64,000 nt of DNA from Dactylosporangium sp. AC04546 (GCF_022095675.1 NZ_JAHYSG010000011.1:62001-126000), one strand, 5' to 3'. Shown: positions 49,125-59,446, counted from the first letter of the stretch. The notes: generated by a model not told the origin, from the letters alone. A program made the numbers and translations.

Positions 49125-49269
49125 TGGAAGCGCTCCATAACGACGCCGAAAAATGCCCCAATGCGCCGCCATCCGGGCGGCTCGCAGGCCCGGCGCGAGA
49201 TCGATCCCTCCAGGCCATAGCGCTGAGCGGATTCACACGGTAGAAACATCCAACGGAGAGAGCGCTCTC
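49125..49269 (+). promoter_or_regulatory. Two LacI-type operators upstream of the beta-helix protein gene
   Basis: TGGAAGCGCTCCAT at 49125-49138 is a near-palindrome with one mismatch. GAGAGCGCTCTC at 49258-49269 is perfect. The second matches the core of the operator of the GH64 gene at 6270-6283, 43 kb away. Spacing between the centres is about 132 bp. Together they suggest sugar-responsive repression of a secreted protein by a CebR-like LacI regulator. The remainder of the 220-bp gap shows nothing else clear. Confidence 0.75.
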
Positions 49270-49338
49270 ACACCGCTCGACTTCAGATTCAACACCCTGT
49301 CCAAAGAACGCTGCCGCCCAGCGGAGAGGACGAACCGC

Positions 49339-51240
49339 ATGTCGACCCCTACCCAGGGCCGCCACGGTCCAGCTAGGTTGCGCCCCGGGCGCCGGCTCAT
49401 CGGCCGGGCCCTCGCGCTCAGCCTCGTGCTGACGACCGTCGCCGCCGGCACCGCGACGGCTGCCGCGGCATCCCCGCCACCCTCCGGCGGCTCGACCTTC
49501 GGTCCGAACGTGACCGTGTTCGACCCGAGCATGCCGGTCAGTGAGATCCAGGCGAAGCTCGACGCCACCCACGCGGCGCAGGTCGACGCCGAGATGGCGC
49601 CGAACCGCTACGCCTTCATGTTCAAGCCCGGCACGTACGGCACGGCTGAGCAGCCGCTGCAGATCAAGGTCGGGTACTACACCGAGATCGTCGGCCTCGG
49701 CGCCTCGCCGACGGACGTGCTGATCAACGGCAAGGTCGAGGTGTACAACCGCTGCCTCGCCGACGGCGGCACCAGCAACTGCCTCGCGCTGGTGAACTTC
49801 TGGCGCGGCCTGTCCAACCTGTCGATCAACATCAACTCGGCGGGGCAGGACGGCTGCCGCGGCTCGGCCAACTTCTGGGCCGTGTCGCAGGCCGTGTCGA
49901 TGCGCCGCCTCAACATCAGCGGCGCGAACCTGTCGCTGATGGACTACTGCACGGCCGGCCCGCAGTACGCCAGCGGTGGCTTCATCGCCGACTCGAAGCT
50001 GCCGTTCGTGGTCAGCGGCTCGCAGCAGCAGTGGCTCACCCGCAACTCCGAGGTCGCCGGCTGGTCCAACGCCGTGTGGAACCAGGTCTTCTCCGGCGTG
50101 GTCGGTGCTCCGGACGAGTCCGGCTTCCCCGCCACGCCGTACACGACCCTGGCCACCACGCCGGTCAGCCGTGAGAAGCCGTACGTCTACGTCGACGCCA
50201 AGGGCAAGTACTTCGTCCGCGTGCCGTCGGCGCAGAAGAACACCAGCGGCGTCTCCTGGGCCAACGGCATGACGCCCGGCCGCAGCATCCCGCTGTCGGA
50301 CTTCTACGTCGCGAAGCCGGGCGACTCGGTCACCAAGATCAACGTCGCCCTGGCGCTGGGCAAGCACCTCCTGCTCACCCCGGGCGTCTACGACATCCCG
50401 CGCAGCATCGAGGTCCGCTGGCCCAACCAGGTCGTCCTCGGCCTGGGCCTGGCCACGCTGACCGCGGTGAACGGCTCGATCCCGCTCGACGTCGCCGGCG
50501 TCCCGGGTGTCGTCATCGCCGGCGTCGCGATCGACGCCGGGACCAAGGAGTCGCCCGTCCTGCTGCGCGTCGGCAAGGAGCACGGGCTCAACTTCAGCGA
50601 CCCGAGCAACCCGACCACGCTGTCCGACGTGTACTTCCGCGTCGGCGGCCCGCACATCGGCAAGGCCGACACGGCCCTGCAGGTGAACAGCGACAACGTG
50701 CTGATCGACCACACCTGGGTGTGGCGCGGTGACCACGGTGTCGAGGGCTTCACCGAGGGCGTGAACGGCGACACCCAGCGCTGGCGGACCAACATCGGTC
50801 GCTACGGCGCGGTCATCAACGGCGACAACGTCACCGCGACCGGCCTCTTCGTCGAGCACTTCCAGAAGTACAACACCGTCTGGAACGGCGACAAGGGCAC
50901 CACGATCCTCTACCAGAACGAGCTGCCCTACGACCCGCCGACGCAGGCCGACTGGATGAACGGCAGCGTCGAGGGCTACGCGGGTTACAAGGTCGGCGAC
51001 AAGGTGAAGACGCACAACCTCTACGGGGCGGGCGTCTACGTCTTCAACCAGAACAACCCGTCGATCCACACCGAGAACGGCTTCGAGGTCCCCAACAAGC
51101 CGGGCATCAAGCTGCACCACATCATGACCGTCAACCTCAGCGCCGGCATCATCGACCACGTCGTCAACGGCGTGGGTGACGCGGCGGACACCACCAAGAT
51201 CGGCCAGCCGGTGTTCATCACCGACTACCCGGCCCCGTAA
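49339..51240 (+). CDS. Secreted parallel beta-helix protein, probable polysaccharide-acting enzyme
   Basis: The ATG at 49339 follows GGAGAGGA. The 633-residue product has a signal peptide (GRALALSLVLTTVAAGTATA). The rest alternates short strands and turns typical of a right-handed beta-helix: VGYYTEIVGLGASPTDVLIN, FWRGLSNLSININSAGQDG, GVVIAGVAIDAGTKES, NVLIDHTWVWRGDHG. Similar streptomycete proteins are often labelled 'adenylyl cyclase', which this sequence does not support. A GH55- or GH87-like glycan-cleaving role is more plausible, but catalytic residues could not be fixed. Two LacI-type operators and a strong terminator bracket it as a single-gene unit. Confidence 0.7.
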   Translation: MSTPTQGRHGPARLRPGRRLIGRALALSLVLTTVAAGTATAAAASPPPSGGSTFGPNVTVFDPSMPVSEIQAKLDATHAAQVDAEMAPNRYAFMFKPGTYGTAEQPLQIKVGYYTEIVGLGASPTDVLINGKVEVYNRCLADGGTSNCLALVNFWRGLSNLSININSAGQDGCRGSANFWAVSQAVSMRRLNISGANLSLMDYCTAGPQYASGGFIADSKLPFVVSGSQQQWLTRNSEVAGWSNAVWNQVFSGVVGAPDESGFPATPYTTLATTPVSREKPYVYVDAKGKYFVRVPSAQKNTSGVSWANGMTPGRSIPLSDFYVAKPGDSVTKINVALALGKHLLLTPGVYDIPRSIEVRWPNQVVLGLGLATLTAVNGSIPLDVAGVPGVVIAGVAIDAGTKESPVLLRVGKEHGLNFSDPSNPTTLSDVYFRVGGPHIGKADTALQVNSDNVLIDHTWVWRGDHGVEGFTEGVNGDTQRWRTNIGRYGAVINGDNVTATGLFVEHFQKYNTVWNGDKGTTILYQNELPYDPPTQADWMNGSVEGYAGYKVGDKVKTHNLYGAGVYVFNQNNPSIHTENGFEVPNKPGIKLHHIMTVNLSAGIIDHVVNGVGDAADTTKIGQPVFITDYPAP

Positions 51241-51256
51241 GACCCCTGAAAGAACG

Positions 51257-51298
51257 GCGCGGGCCGGGGCGTACTGCCCCGGCCCGCGCTGCTTTTTT
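51257..51298 (+). terminator. Rho-independent terminator after the beta-helix protein gene
   Basis: A perfect 14-bp stem (GCGCGGGCCGGGGC at 51257-51270 with its complement at 51276-51289) closes a 5-base loop. TGC and six T follow. It lies 17 bp after the stop at 51240 and just before the convergent PspC gene, so it may also limit transcription from that side. Confidence 0.93.
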
Positions 51299-51302
51299 GT
51301 CG

Positions 51303-51545
51303 TCAGGCGCTGACGATCGTGGGCGCCGCGGCCCGCTGCTCGGCGGGCATCAGGATCCACAGGATCGGGTAGATCAGGATCTGGCTGCCCGGGATGGCCA
51401 GCAGGATCAGCAGGAAGAGCAGCCGCGCCGGCCACGGGTCGATGCCGAACCGGCGGCCGAGCCCGGCGATGACGCCGCCCAGCAGCCGGCCCTCGGTGGG
51501 GCGGACCAAGCCGTGCTGACGCATCGTGCCGTACACGGTTTCCAT
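51303..51545 (-). CDS. PspC domain membrane protein
   Basis: The 80-residue protein has the PspC signature: LVRPTEGRLLGGVIAGLGRR, FGIDPWPARLLFLLILLA and a second helix IPGSQILIYPILWILMPAE. Stand-alone PspC proteins of this size are membrane proteins linked to envelope stress signalling. AAGGAG lies upstream of the ATG. It is convergent with the beta-helix gene and separated from it by the terminator at 51257-51298. Confidence 0.88.
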   Translation of the reverse strand: METVYGTMRQHGLVRPTEGRLLGGVIAGLGRRFGIDPWPARLLFLLILLAIPGSQILIYPILWILMPAEQRAAAPTIVSA

Positions 51546-51647
51546 CTCGATTCTCCTTGTCGTCTTGCTCCTCTTGGGATGTATCGAGCATGGCTCCGGG
51601 GACGTCCTAGACGCATCGGGGACCGACCCCGCTCTTGACCTCAGGGT

Positions 51648-52769
51648 TCAGCTGTAGTCGAGCGAGTAGCTGTTCGTGGTGAAGTTGGCCCGGCCGGCGG
51701 TGCCGGTGAGCTCGAAGCCGAACTGCGCGTCGCCGACGGTCACGTCGCCCCACCAGCCCTGCGTGCGCAGCCAGTTGAGCACCGCCAGGACGTCGATGGT
51801 GCCGGCGTTGGTCTTGCTGGTGCGAACGAACGAGAAGACCGCGTTGCTGCCGTTGGAGCCGCGGTAGACGTTCCAGGTATGGCCGCCGACGCTGACGTTG
51901 CGGGCGTTGGGCACCGCGCCGTTCGAGTCGTAGGACTCGGCGATCGGCCCGACGGCGCCGTTCTGGTTGCACCAGATCATGACCTCGTAGGCGTAGTTGT
52001 TGGCCCAGATGTCGTACGCGGTCGCGTAGTCGCCGTCGCTCGCCACAGTCACGTTGAACGAGCTGCGCAGCGAGCTCAGGGAGCTCAGGGTCCGGTTGAG
52101 GATCTTCGACGTGTGCGGATACGCCTTCACGCCGCTCGTGCGCGGGTGCTGGGCGACGACGCCCCAGTTGGTGCCGGTGCGGGCCCAGATCGTCTGCGGC
52201 CCGGCGCCCGAGCCCCAGATGTTGTTCCGGACGGTGTACCCGCCGTTCGTCCAGGTGTCCCACTGCCCGCTGGCGACCCAGACGGCATCGGAGGGCACGC
52301 CGGTACCGCTCGGCGGCGGGGAGCTGGACGCGCTGCGCGACGGCGTCGGGCTCGTGGTGCTGACGCTGCCGGTGCAGGCGGTGCCGTTGAGGCTGAACGC
52401 CGTGGGCACCGGGTTGCTGCCGGTCCACGAGCCGTTGAAGCCGAACGAGGCCGTCCCGTTCGTCGCGATCGAGCCGTTGTACGACGCGTTGCGGGCCGTG
52501 ACCTGGGCCCCGCTCTGGGTCACGGTGGCGCTCCAGGCCTGGGTGACCTGCTGGCCGGCCGAGTAGGACCAGGTGAGCGTCCAGGCGCTGACCGGGTCGC
52601 CGAGGTTGGTGATGGTGACGTTGGCCCCGAACCCGCCCGGCCACTGGCTGGCCACCGAGTACCCGACCCGGCACCCGGCCGCGGCCGACGCGGGCATCGC
52701 CACCACGACCCCGGCGGTGATGACGGCGACCGCCGCCGCGATGGACAGCGCTAGATGACGTCTGAGCAT
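51648..52769 (-). CDS. Secreted CBM2-GH12 endoglucanase
   Basis: The ATG at 52769 follows AAAGGA. The 373-residue protein has a signal peptide ([19 protein letters not shown]), then a CBM2 ([20 protein letters not shown] to GTACTG, with Trp residues for cellulose binding), then a Pro/Ser/Thr linker. The GH12 domain follows: [37 protein letters not shown] (nucleophile Glu) and FGFELTG (acid/base Glu). It should cleave internal beta-1,4 bonds in cellulose or mixed-linkage glucan. A palindrome at 52793-52808 may be its operator. Confidence 0.93.
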   Translation of the reverse strand: MLRRHLALSIAAAVAVITAGVVVAMPASAAAGCRVGYSVASQWPGGFGANVTITNLGDPVSAWTLTWSYSAGQQVTQAWSATVTQSGAQVTARNASYNGSIATNGTASFGFNGSWTGSNPVPTAFSLNGTACTGSVSTTSPTPSRSASSSPPPSGTGVPSDAVWVASGQWDTWTNGGYTVRNNIWGSGAGPQTIWARTGTNWGVVAQHPRTSGVKAYPHTSKILNRTLSSLSSLRSSFNVTVASDGDYATAYDIWANNYAYEVMIWCNQNGAVGPIAESYDSNGAVPNARNVSVGGHTWNVYRGSNGSNAVFSFVRTSKTNAGTIDVLAVLNWLRTQGWWGDVTVGDAQFGFELTGTAGRANFTTNSYSLDYS

Positions 52770-52792
52770 GGCCGCATCCTTTCGGCACGAGA

Positions 52793-52808
52793 GTCGAACC
52801 GCTTCGAC
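52793..52808. promoter_or_regulatory. Possible LacI-type operator for the GH12 gene
   Basis: GTCGAA-CCGC-TTCGAC has 6-bp perfect arms around a central CG step, 24 bp upstream of the endoglucanase ATG. It differs from the AGCGCT boxes seen before other glycosidase genes. A LacI-family repressor is plausible but not certain. Confidence 0.5.
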
Positions 52809-52900
52809 GCCGGAAGCTAGCGCCATGCATCGATGGTCGTCAACTTCGAGGAAAGGGGCGCGCGGAGCGGGCGTGAAAGTTACCGGGTTAAGGTTCGGCA

Positions 52901-53617
52901 GTGGGCACGACCGCGTACGTCGACGGCATCGCTTTCTGGGAACCCGGCGAAGCGGTGGCCGACATGTTCTGCGTGCAGGTACGCGTGCTGGAGCGCTGGA
53001 TCCGCCGCTCCAGCGGCATCGTGGGCCCCGAGTCCGACGAGATCGTTGTCGACCCGCTCAAGCTGCGCGAGTTCCTGGTCTTCCAGCTCAACGCCTGGGC
53101 CCGCACCAGCTCACCGTCCCTGAAGGCGATGCTGCAGGGCACCGTGCAGGTCCTCGCCGCGCTGGACGAGCATCTCAACGGCCCGCTGCGTGAGCTGGGC
53201 GCCGTCCCGGAGATCCAACGCGGCCGGCTCGCGGCCGTCTCGCCCAGCACCCTGCGCCCGGCGCCGTGGGGCCCACCGACCGCGGCCGATCTCCCGCAAT
53301 CGGTGCGCTTCGAACTCGCCACGATCGTCCAGGACCTGGTCCGCGGCTGGTACAAGACCCTGGAAGAGCGCCTCGGCAGCGCCGGCTGGCCGGCGGACCG
53401 CCTGCGCGAGGTCGTCGAGTCGTACGCGATCCCCCTGCTCATGCCGCCCCAGCGCATCCCGCCGGACCTGATCAGCACGGTCGAGGACGGGCGGCGGACC
53501 AGCCTGATGTCGCTGTGGGACACGGTGTACGGCGTGTCGCGCCTGCGCCTGCAGGTCGTCCACGACGAGCAGGGCCACCGGGTGACGTGGCTGGGCTTCG
53601 GCGACCCGCCTGGCTGA
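52901..53617 (+). CDS. Hypothetical protein, no family recognised
   Basis: The GTG at 52901 lies six bases after TAAGGT, a leaderless pattern. The 238-residue protein starts [20 protein letters not shown] and contains [55 protein letters not shown] and [12 protein letters not shown]. It looks soluble and mixed alpha/beta, without Cys clusters, membrane segments or known catalytic motifs. It stands alone between the divergent GH12 gene and the convergent LAL regulator gene. No function can be given. Confidence 0.7.
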   Translation: MGTTAYVDGIAFWEPGEAVADMFCVQVRVLERWIRRSSGIVGPESDEIVVDPLKLREFLVFQLNAWARTSSPSLKAMLQGTVQVLAALDEHLNGPLRELGAVPEIQRGRLAAVSPSTLRPAPWGPPTAADLPQSVRFELATIVQDLVRGWYKTLEERLGSAGWPADRLREVVESYAIPLLMPPQRIPPDLISTVEDGRRTSLMSLWDTVYGVSRLRLQVVHDEQGHRVTWLGFGDPPG

Positions 53618-53645
53618 GGGTTTTCGCACCCGTTTTCGCGACCGC

Positions 53646-56357
53646 CTAGCTGAGGTCCAGCCGGGCCAGTTGGGTCCGGCTGGATACGTTGAGCTTGGGG
53701 AATGCCCGGTACAGGTGGTAGCTGACGGTCTTCGGGCTGATGAACAGCTGCGCCCCGATCTCGCGGTTGGTCAGCCCGGCCGCGACCAGCCGGACGATCT
53801 GGAGCTCCTGCGGCGAGAGCGCGGCCGCCGCGTCGCCGACCGACACCGCGGGCTGCTCGCCCGCCGCGCGCAGCTCGGCCCGGGCCCGCCGCGACCAGGG
53901 CTCGGCCCCCAGCCGCTCGAACAGCTCGGCCGCCGTCCGCAGGTGGGTGCGCGCCTCGGTCTTGCGGCGGTCGCGGCGCAGGCGTTCGCCGTAGGCGAGG
54001 TGCGTACGGGCCGCCTCCCAGGGACGACCACCGCCGCCCACCGCGGCGGCGAAGAGCGCTTCCCCGCCGCCGGGCGCGAGCAGGGCGCGGCAGCGTTGCA
54101 GTACCGAATCGGCCCATGGAACGCGGGCAGCGTCGGCCCACTCGGCGAACCGCTCGCAGGCGGCCTCCGCCGTGGCCCGGTCGCCCGCGCGGACGGCGGC
54201 CTCGACCTGGTCCGGAGCGAAGTACACCGCCTGGATCTGGTGACGGACCGGGCCGGCCAGCGCGGCGGTCAGCCGCTCCGACGCCTCGGCCGCGCGCCCC
54301 TGCCCGAGGTCCAGCAGCGCGAGCGCCCATTCCGCCCACGCCAGACCGTTGGCGATGTGGTTCGTCTGGTACCGCACGTGGCACCGCTCCGCCAGCCGCA
54401 CGCACTCGCCGGCGTCGCCCCGGGCGGCGGCGATCCAGGCCAGGACACCCTCCAGGTATCCGGCCCGGTTGGGCTGGCCGGTGTCGGCGGCGAGCTGCAG
54501 CCCTTCGGCGGCGGTGGCGACGGCGTCGCGGAACCGGCCCAGGTACAGCTCGGCGGCGGCGAGCGTCACGTGTGCGAGCGGCAGCCAGCCGACCGCCCCT
54601 TCGGCGCGGCTGCGGGCGGCGACGGCGGCGGCGATCTCGCGGCTCGCCTCGAAGTCGCCGACCAGCCCGGCGACGAACGCCGCGTTGAGCCGCAGGTTGG
54701 GCGGCCCGATGTGGGCGTCGGCGACCATGCGGCGCATCTCGGCCAGTCCAGCCGCGGGCCCATCGACCAGCAGCCGCGCGGCGCCGGTAACGGCGGCGAC
54801 GGCCGGATCGAGCCCGTCCTCCTGCCGCAGCCCGAGCTTGTGGAGCAGCTCGGCGGCCTCGGCGACCCGCGGCGGATCGCTGAGCTGCCAGGCGTTGCGG
54901 GCGGCGTCGACGAGCATCAACCCGGCGGCGACCCGATCGGTACCCGCCACGGCCGCGGCCCCGGCAACGAGATGCTCATGGGCGGAGGCGGCGGCCCCTT
55001 CGTCGAAGGCGAGCTTGGCCCGCAGCTCGTACACACGAGGCGTGGCGAACCCTTTCGGCAACCGCTCAAGCACGGCATGCGTCTGCTCCGGCCGCCCGGC
55101 CTCGTTGGCGGCCACGGCAGCGGCCACGAGCCGGCCGGCCCGGCTGGCTTCGGTAACGCTGAGCTCGGCGGCCCGTTCGAGGGCAGCGGCCGTGGCCGCG
55201 TACCCTTTCCGCCCCCGGGCCCGCTCCGCCGCCCCGTCGAGCGCACGCGCCACAGCCTCATCGGGCCTGGTGGCGGCAGCCGCGAGATGCCAGGCCCGCC
55301 GGTCGGCGGCATCGGGATCCCCAGCGCCGTCGGTCGCCGGAGCGCCACCCTCGAACCCTGCGGTCTCCCCCAGCGCGGCGGCCAGTGCCCGGTGGGCGGC
55401 CAGGCGGCGGTCGAAGGTCGTGTGGCGGTAGGCGGCCGCCCTCAGCAGCGGGTGCGTGAACGCGATCCTCCCGTCCGCGACCTGCACCAGCCCGGCCTCC
55501 TCCGCCGCGGCGAGCGCCGCCGCGCCGAGACCGGCGATCTCCAGTGCCCGCAGCACGGTGCCGAGATCAGCGGCCGCGTCGGCCGCAGCGATGAGCAGCG
55601 CGGTGCGGGCCGCCGGCGGCAGCCGGTCCAGGCGGGCCGCGAACGCCGACTGGATCCGGTCCGGCAGCGGCAGCGGGCGGCCGTCGGCCGAAGAGCCCGT
55701 GCGGGGTAGCTCCCGCAGCGCCAGCGGGTTGCCGGCACTCTCCGCGACCACGCGGCGGCGGACCGCCTCGGGCAGGCCCGGCGTACTGGCCTCCACGAGG
55801 CGCTCAGCGGCGGACGGGTCGAGGCCGCCGAGGCGATGGGAAGCCAGGCCGGCCGGGTCGAACTCGTCGCGGGCGCCGAACAGCACCGCCACCGCCTCGG
55901 CCTGCAGGCGGCGGGCGACGAACCGGAGCGCCTGGGCGGAGGCGCGGTCCAGCCAGTGCGCGTCGTCGACGACGCACAGCACCGGGCGGTCCTCGGCCAG
56001 CTCGGCGAGCAGCGACAACACGGCGACGCCGACGAGCAGTTGGTCGCCGCCGGCCGCCGGGCCGGTGCCGAGCGCGGCGCGCAGCGCGGCGGCCTGCACA
56101 ACAGGCAGCGCCGCGACGCGGTCGAGGGCGGGGCGCAGCAGCTGGTGCAGGGCCGCGAACGGTACCTCCGCCTCGGTCTCCACACCGGCGCACCGCAGGA
56201 CCGTCATCCCGGGCGCGGTGACCGCCGCCTGCTCGAGCAGCGCGGTCTTGCCGATCCCGGGGTCGCCCAGGAGTACCAGCACGGCACTGTGTCCGGCGCG
56301 GGCCCGGCCGAGCACCTCGCCCACCAGCGCCTCATCGGCGTCGCGCCCAACCAGCAT
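53646..56357 (-). CDS. LAL-type LuxR regulator with AAA ATPase
   Basis: The 903-residue protein opens MLVGRDADEALVGEVLGRA. It has Walker A LLGDPGIGKTALL (about 29-41), Walker B LCVVDDAHWLD, a long helical region, and a C-terminal LuxR helix-turn-helix (LSPQELQIVRLVAAGLTNRE, SPKTVSYHLYRAFPKL). This is the large ATP-binding LuxR (LAL/MalT-like) layout, normal in length. It is divergent from an ABC transporter pair (56439-59446) with 81 bp between, so it may control that pair. It needs ATP and an inducer to bind DNA in known relatives. Confidence 0.93.
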   Translation of the reverse strand: MLVGRDADEALVGEVLGRARAGHSAVLVLLGDPGIGKTALLEQAAVTAPGMTVLRCAGVETEAEVPFAALHQLLRPALDRVAALPVVQAAALRAALGTGPAAGGDQLLVGVAVLSLLAELAEDRPVLCVVDDAHWLDRASAQALRFVARRLQAEAVAVLFGARDEFDPAGLASHRLGGLDPSAAERLVEASTPGLPEAVRRRVVAESAGNPLALRELPRTGSSADGRPLPLPDRIQSAFAARLDRLPPAARTALLIAAADAAADLGTVLRALEIAGLGAAALAAAEEAGLVQVADGRIAFTHPLLRAAAYRHTTFDRRLAAHRALAAALGETAGFEGGAPATDGAGDPDAADRRAWHLAAAATRPDEAVARALDGAAERARGRKGYAATAAALERAAELSVTEASRAGRLVAAAVAANEAGRPEQTHAVLERLPKGFATPRVYELRAKLAFDEGAAASAHEHLVAGAAAVAGTDRVAAGLMLVDAARNAWQLSDPPRVAEAAELLHKLGLRQEDGLDPAVAAVTGAARLLVDGPAAGLAEMRRMVADAHIGPPNLRLNAAFVAGLVGDFEASREIAAAVAARSRAEGAVGWLPLAHVTLAAAELYLGRFRDAVATAAEGLQLAADTGQPNRAGYLEGVLAWIAAARGDAGECVRLAERCHVRYQTNHIANGLAWAEWALALLDLGQGRAAEASERLTAALAGPVRHQIQAVYFAPDQVEAAVRAGDRATAEAACERFAEWADAARVPWADSVLQRCRALLAPGGGEALFAAAVGGGGRPWEAARTHLAYGERLRRDRRKTEARTHLRTAAELFERLGAEPWSRRARAELRAAGEQPAVSVGDAAAALSPQELQIVRLVAAGLTNREIGAQLFISPKTVSYHLYRAFPKLNVSSRTQLARLDLS

Positions 56358-56438
56358 GTCGCGCCGAGCGTACCCCTACGGGCCGCACCGGTCATGTGTC
56401 CGGTACCGGCGGCAGGCGCGGATCCATACGTTCGCGAC

Positions 56439-57158
56439 ATGCCAGTCGTTCAGCTGCACGCCGTCACCCGGCGGTACCCCAACGGCGTCACCGCGCTCGA
56501 TGCGGTATCCGTCGGGTTCGATGCCGGTACATTCACCGCGGTCATGGGCCCGTCCGGCTCCGGCAAGTCGACGCTGCTGCAGTGCGCCGCCGGCCTGGAC
56601 CGGCCGACCGCCGGGCGGGTGAGCATCGCCGGCCAGGACCTGTCGGGCCTCGGCGAGCGGCGGCTGACCCGGCTGCGCCGCGACCGGATCGGGTTCGTGT
56701 TCCAGGCGTTCAACCTGCTCCCGGCGCTGACCGCGCGGCAGAACGTCGGCCTGCCGCTGCGGCTGGCCGGGCGCCGGCCGGACCGGGACGCGGTCGAGCA
56801 GGCGCTCGCCGCCGTCGGGCTGGCCGACCGGGGCGGGCACCGGCCGCACGAGCTGTCCGGCGGGCAGCAGCAGCGGGTGGCGATCGCGCGGGCGCTGGTC
56901 ACGGCGCCGGCGGTGGTGTTCGCGGACGAGCCGACGGGGGCGCTCGACCGCGGCACTTCCCAGCAGGTACTGCACCTGTTGCGGGCCCTCGTCGACGAGC
57001 GCGGGCAGACGATCGTGATGGTCACGCATGATCCGGTCGCCGCGTCGTACGCCGACCGGGTGCTGTTCCTGACCGACGGCAAGCTGGCCGGCGAACTCAC
57101 CGGCGCCACCCCGGAGGCGGTCGCGGCGCACATGACCCGGCTGGAGGTGCCGGCATGA
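56439..57158 (+). CDS. ABC transporter ATP-binding protein (MacB/LolD type)
   Basis: The 239-residue ATPase has Walker A GPSGSGKST, Q-loop FVFQAFNLLPALT, signature LSGGQQQR, Walker B VVFADEPTGALD and H-loop MVTHD. The LolD/MacB-like sequence pairs with the FtsX-type permease encoded next, whose ATG overlaps its stop. Such pairs drive extrusion of lipids or peptides from the membrane, or act as resistance sensors, rather than ordinary solute import. The ATG at 56439 has no clear Shine-Dalgarno. Confidence 0.94.
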   Translation: MPVVQLHAVTRRYPNGVTALDAVSVGFDAGTFTAVMGPSGSGKSTLLQCAAGLDRPTAGRVSIAGQDLSGLGERRLTRLRRDRIGFVFQAFNLLPALTARQNVGLPLRLAGRRPDRDAVEQALAAVGLADRGGHRPHELSGGQQQRVAIARALVTAPAVVFADEPTGALDRGTSQQVLHLLRALVDERGQTIVMVTHDPVAASYADRVLFLTDGKLAGELTGATPEAVAAHMTRLEVPA

Positions 57159-59446
57159 TCGTCATCGCGCTCGCGACGCTGCGGCTGCGCTGGCTGTCGT
57201 TCGTCGGCACGTTCGTCGCGCTCGCGCTCGGCTCAGCGCTCATGGCGGCGCTCGGGCTGGTGCTGGCCACGACGGTGACGGCGCCGGACCGGCCGCCGGC
57301 GCGGTACTCCGCGGTGCCGGTCGTGGTGGCCGCCGACCAGACGCTGACGGTGCCGACCTGGCGGGGTGGGTCGAGCGCGCCGCTGGCCGAGCCGCGCGGG
57401 GTGCCCGCTTCCGTCGTCGCGGCGCTGCCCGACGCCGTCGTGGACCGGGTGTTTCCGGCCTTTCTGGATGAGGACGGCGTCGGCCGGCCCTGGTCGGCGC
57501 TCGGGCTGGCCGGGCAGCGCCTGCTGAGCGGCCGGGCGCCCGCCGCGGATGATGAGATCGCGGTCGATGCCGGGGACATCGGGGCATCGGTACCGGTGGT
57601 GACCGCCGGCGGGCTCACGAGGTACACCATCGTCGGGATCGTCTCCCGCGGACCGGAAGCGGCGGTCTTCTTCACCGACGCCCGCGCCGCGGCCCTCTCC
57701 CCGCGCGTCGACGCGCTGGCCGTCACGCGGCCGGTCGACGAGGTGCGGGCGCTCGTCGGCGACCGCGCGCTCGTGCTGACCGGCCAGGACCGGGCGCGGC
57801 TCGACGCCAGTCGCGCGGCCGACGCCCGCGCCCGCAACAACGCGAACACCGTCGTCGGCATCGCGCTCGGCTTCGCGGCATTCGTGGCCATCTTCGTCGT
57901 GGCATCGACATTCGCCTTCGCCGTGACGCAGCGGCGGGCCGAGTTCGCGCTCCTCCGTGCCACGGGAGCGTCCCCGGGTCAACTGCGGAGGATGGTGTAC
58001 TGCGAGGCGCTGCTGGTCGCCGTCGTCGCCTCCGCGCTCGGCGCGCTGGGCGGCCCGCCGCTCGGCCGGGTGCTGCTCGGCTACGCGGCGCCGTCCTGGA
58101 TCACCGACCTGCGCTCCTACGACTGGCCACTGTGGACGGCGTTCGGCACCGGCACGCTCGTGGCACTGCTGGGCTCGCTGGCCGCGGCCTGGCGGGCGAG
58201 CCGGGTGCGCCCCGGCGAGGCACTGCGCTCGGCGGTCGTCGAGTCGCGCACGATGCCGCTGACCCGCTGGGTGCTGGGCGGCGGGACGCTGCTGTTCGCG
58301 CTGGTCACGATGGCGGTGACGGCGATCGGTGACCCGGCGTCGGCGACGAACCGCAAGACGTACATGCCGGTGGTGATGCTGCTCGTCGCCGCGGCCGGCC
58401 TGCTCGCGCCCGCGCTGGTCCGCCCGGTGACATCGACACTGGTCGCGCCCCTGTCACGCCTGCGCGGCGCCGCCGCGCTGGTGGCATCGACGGCGGCCAC
58501 CGCCTCGGCGCGCCGCACGGCGGCGATCGCCGCGCCGGTGCTGGTGACGGTCGGCCTGGCCGCATCGCTGCTGACGGCATCGGCGCTCACCGACACCGCC
58601 CGCGTCGAGCTGCGCAAGCCGGCCCGCGACACCGCGTTTCTGGTGGTGCCGAAGGGCGCCGGCCTGGACCGCGGCCTGACGGCGGCGCTGCCGGGCGCCG
58701 AGCTGTCGACCCCGACGGCCGTGTACACATTGGAGGGCGAGACGGTCCTGATCCGCCGCCCGGCCGCGGCGGTGACATGGGTCGCCGACGACGAGATCAT
58801 GGTCGCCGCCGACTGGGAGCTGCGCCCCGGCGACACCGCGCACGTCTGGCTGGCCGACGGCAGCCGCGCCGACCTGCGCGTGACCGGCGTGCTGCCGACC
58901 GGCTCGGACGCGGACGCCTACGTCGGCGCGGGCCGCGCGTTCACGGCCCGCCCATCGGTGGCGTACGTCCCGACCGGCGACCGCGCTCACCTGTCCGGCC
59001 TGGCGGCCGAGCACAACGCCCGCGTGGTGACGTCCGCCGAGTTCGCGTCACTCGGCGGCGCCGGCAACTCGGCCAGCCGCACGGGCCTGCTGGTGGTGCT
59101 GGCGATCGTGCTCGGCTACACGGTGCTGAACCTGGTGAACACGCTGCTGATGGCGGCGCCGGACCGGCTGCCCGAGCGGCGGACGCTGGTACTGCTGGGC
59201 GCGAGCCGGCCCCAGGTGCTGCGCACGACGATCCTGGAGGTCCTCATCGCCGTGGCGGTGGGAGTTGTACTGGCGGCGCTGTGCACGGTGGTCTCGGTCG
59301 CGGGCCTGTGGCTGGCACTGCTGCGGGTCACGGGGCCGCTGCCACTGACGGTGCCGTGGCCGATCGTGGGCGCGATCACGCTGGCCAGCGTGGTGCTGGC
59401 GGCGGTGACGTCAGCGCTGGGGACAGCGGGATCGAGGCGGGCATGA
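57155..59446 (+). CDS. FtsX-like ABC transporter permease
   Basis: The 763-residue protein has the duplicated FtsX layout. It starts with a membrane helix (LRWLSFVGTFVALALGSAL) and an outside domain, then three helices (VGIALGFAAFVAIFVVASTF, EALLVAVVASALGALGGPPL). A second unit ends in LLVVLAIVLGYTVLNLVNTLL, VLIAVAVGVVLAALCTV and GAITLASVVLAAVTSA. LLRATGASPGQLRRMV is the coupling region. It works with the preceding ATPase. The substrate is unknown. The gene ends 53 bp before an inverted repeat. Confidence 0.92.
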   Translation: MIVIALATLRLRWLSFVGTFVALALGSALMAALGLVLATTVTAPDRPPARYSAVPVVVAADQTLTVPTWRGGSSAPLAEPRGVPASVVAALPDAVVDRVFPAFLDEDGVGRPWSALGLAGQRLLSGRAPAADDEIAVDAGDIGASVPVVTAGGLTRYTIVGIVSRGPEAAVFFTDARAAALSPRVDALAVTRPVDEVRALVGDRALVLTGQDRARLDASRAADARARNNANTVVGIALGFAAFVAIFVVASTFAFAVTQRRAEFALLRATGASPGQLRRMVYCEALLVAVVASALGALGGPPLGRVLLGYAAPSWITDLRSYDWPLWTAFGTGTLVALLGSLAAAWRASRVRPGEALRSAVVESRTMPLTRWVLGGGTLLFALVTMAVTAIGDPASATNRKTYMPVVMLLVAAAGLLAPALVRPVTSTLVAPLSRLRGAAALVASTAATASARRTAAIAAPVLVTVGLAASLLTASALTDTARVELRKPARDTAFLVVPKGAGLDRGLTAALPGAELSTPTAVYTLEGETVLIRRPAAAVTWVADDEIMVAADWELRPGDTAHVWLADGSRADLRVTGVLPTGSDADAYVGAGRAFTARPSVAYVPTGDRAHLSGLAAEHNARVVTSAEFASLGGAGNSASRTGLLVVLAIVLGYTVLNLVNTLLMAAPDRLPERRTLVLLGASRPQVLRTTILEVLIAVAVGVVLAALCTVVSVAGLWLALLRVTGPLPLTVPWPIVGAITLASVVLAAVTSALGTAGSRRA

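Noticed and set aside
49339..51240. Adenylyl cyclase
   Set aside because: The label is attached to similar proteins, but the sequence has a signal peptide and beta-helix pattern and no cyclase motifs.
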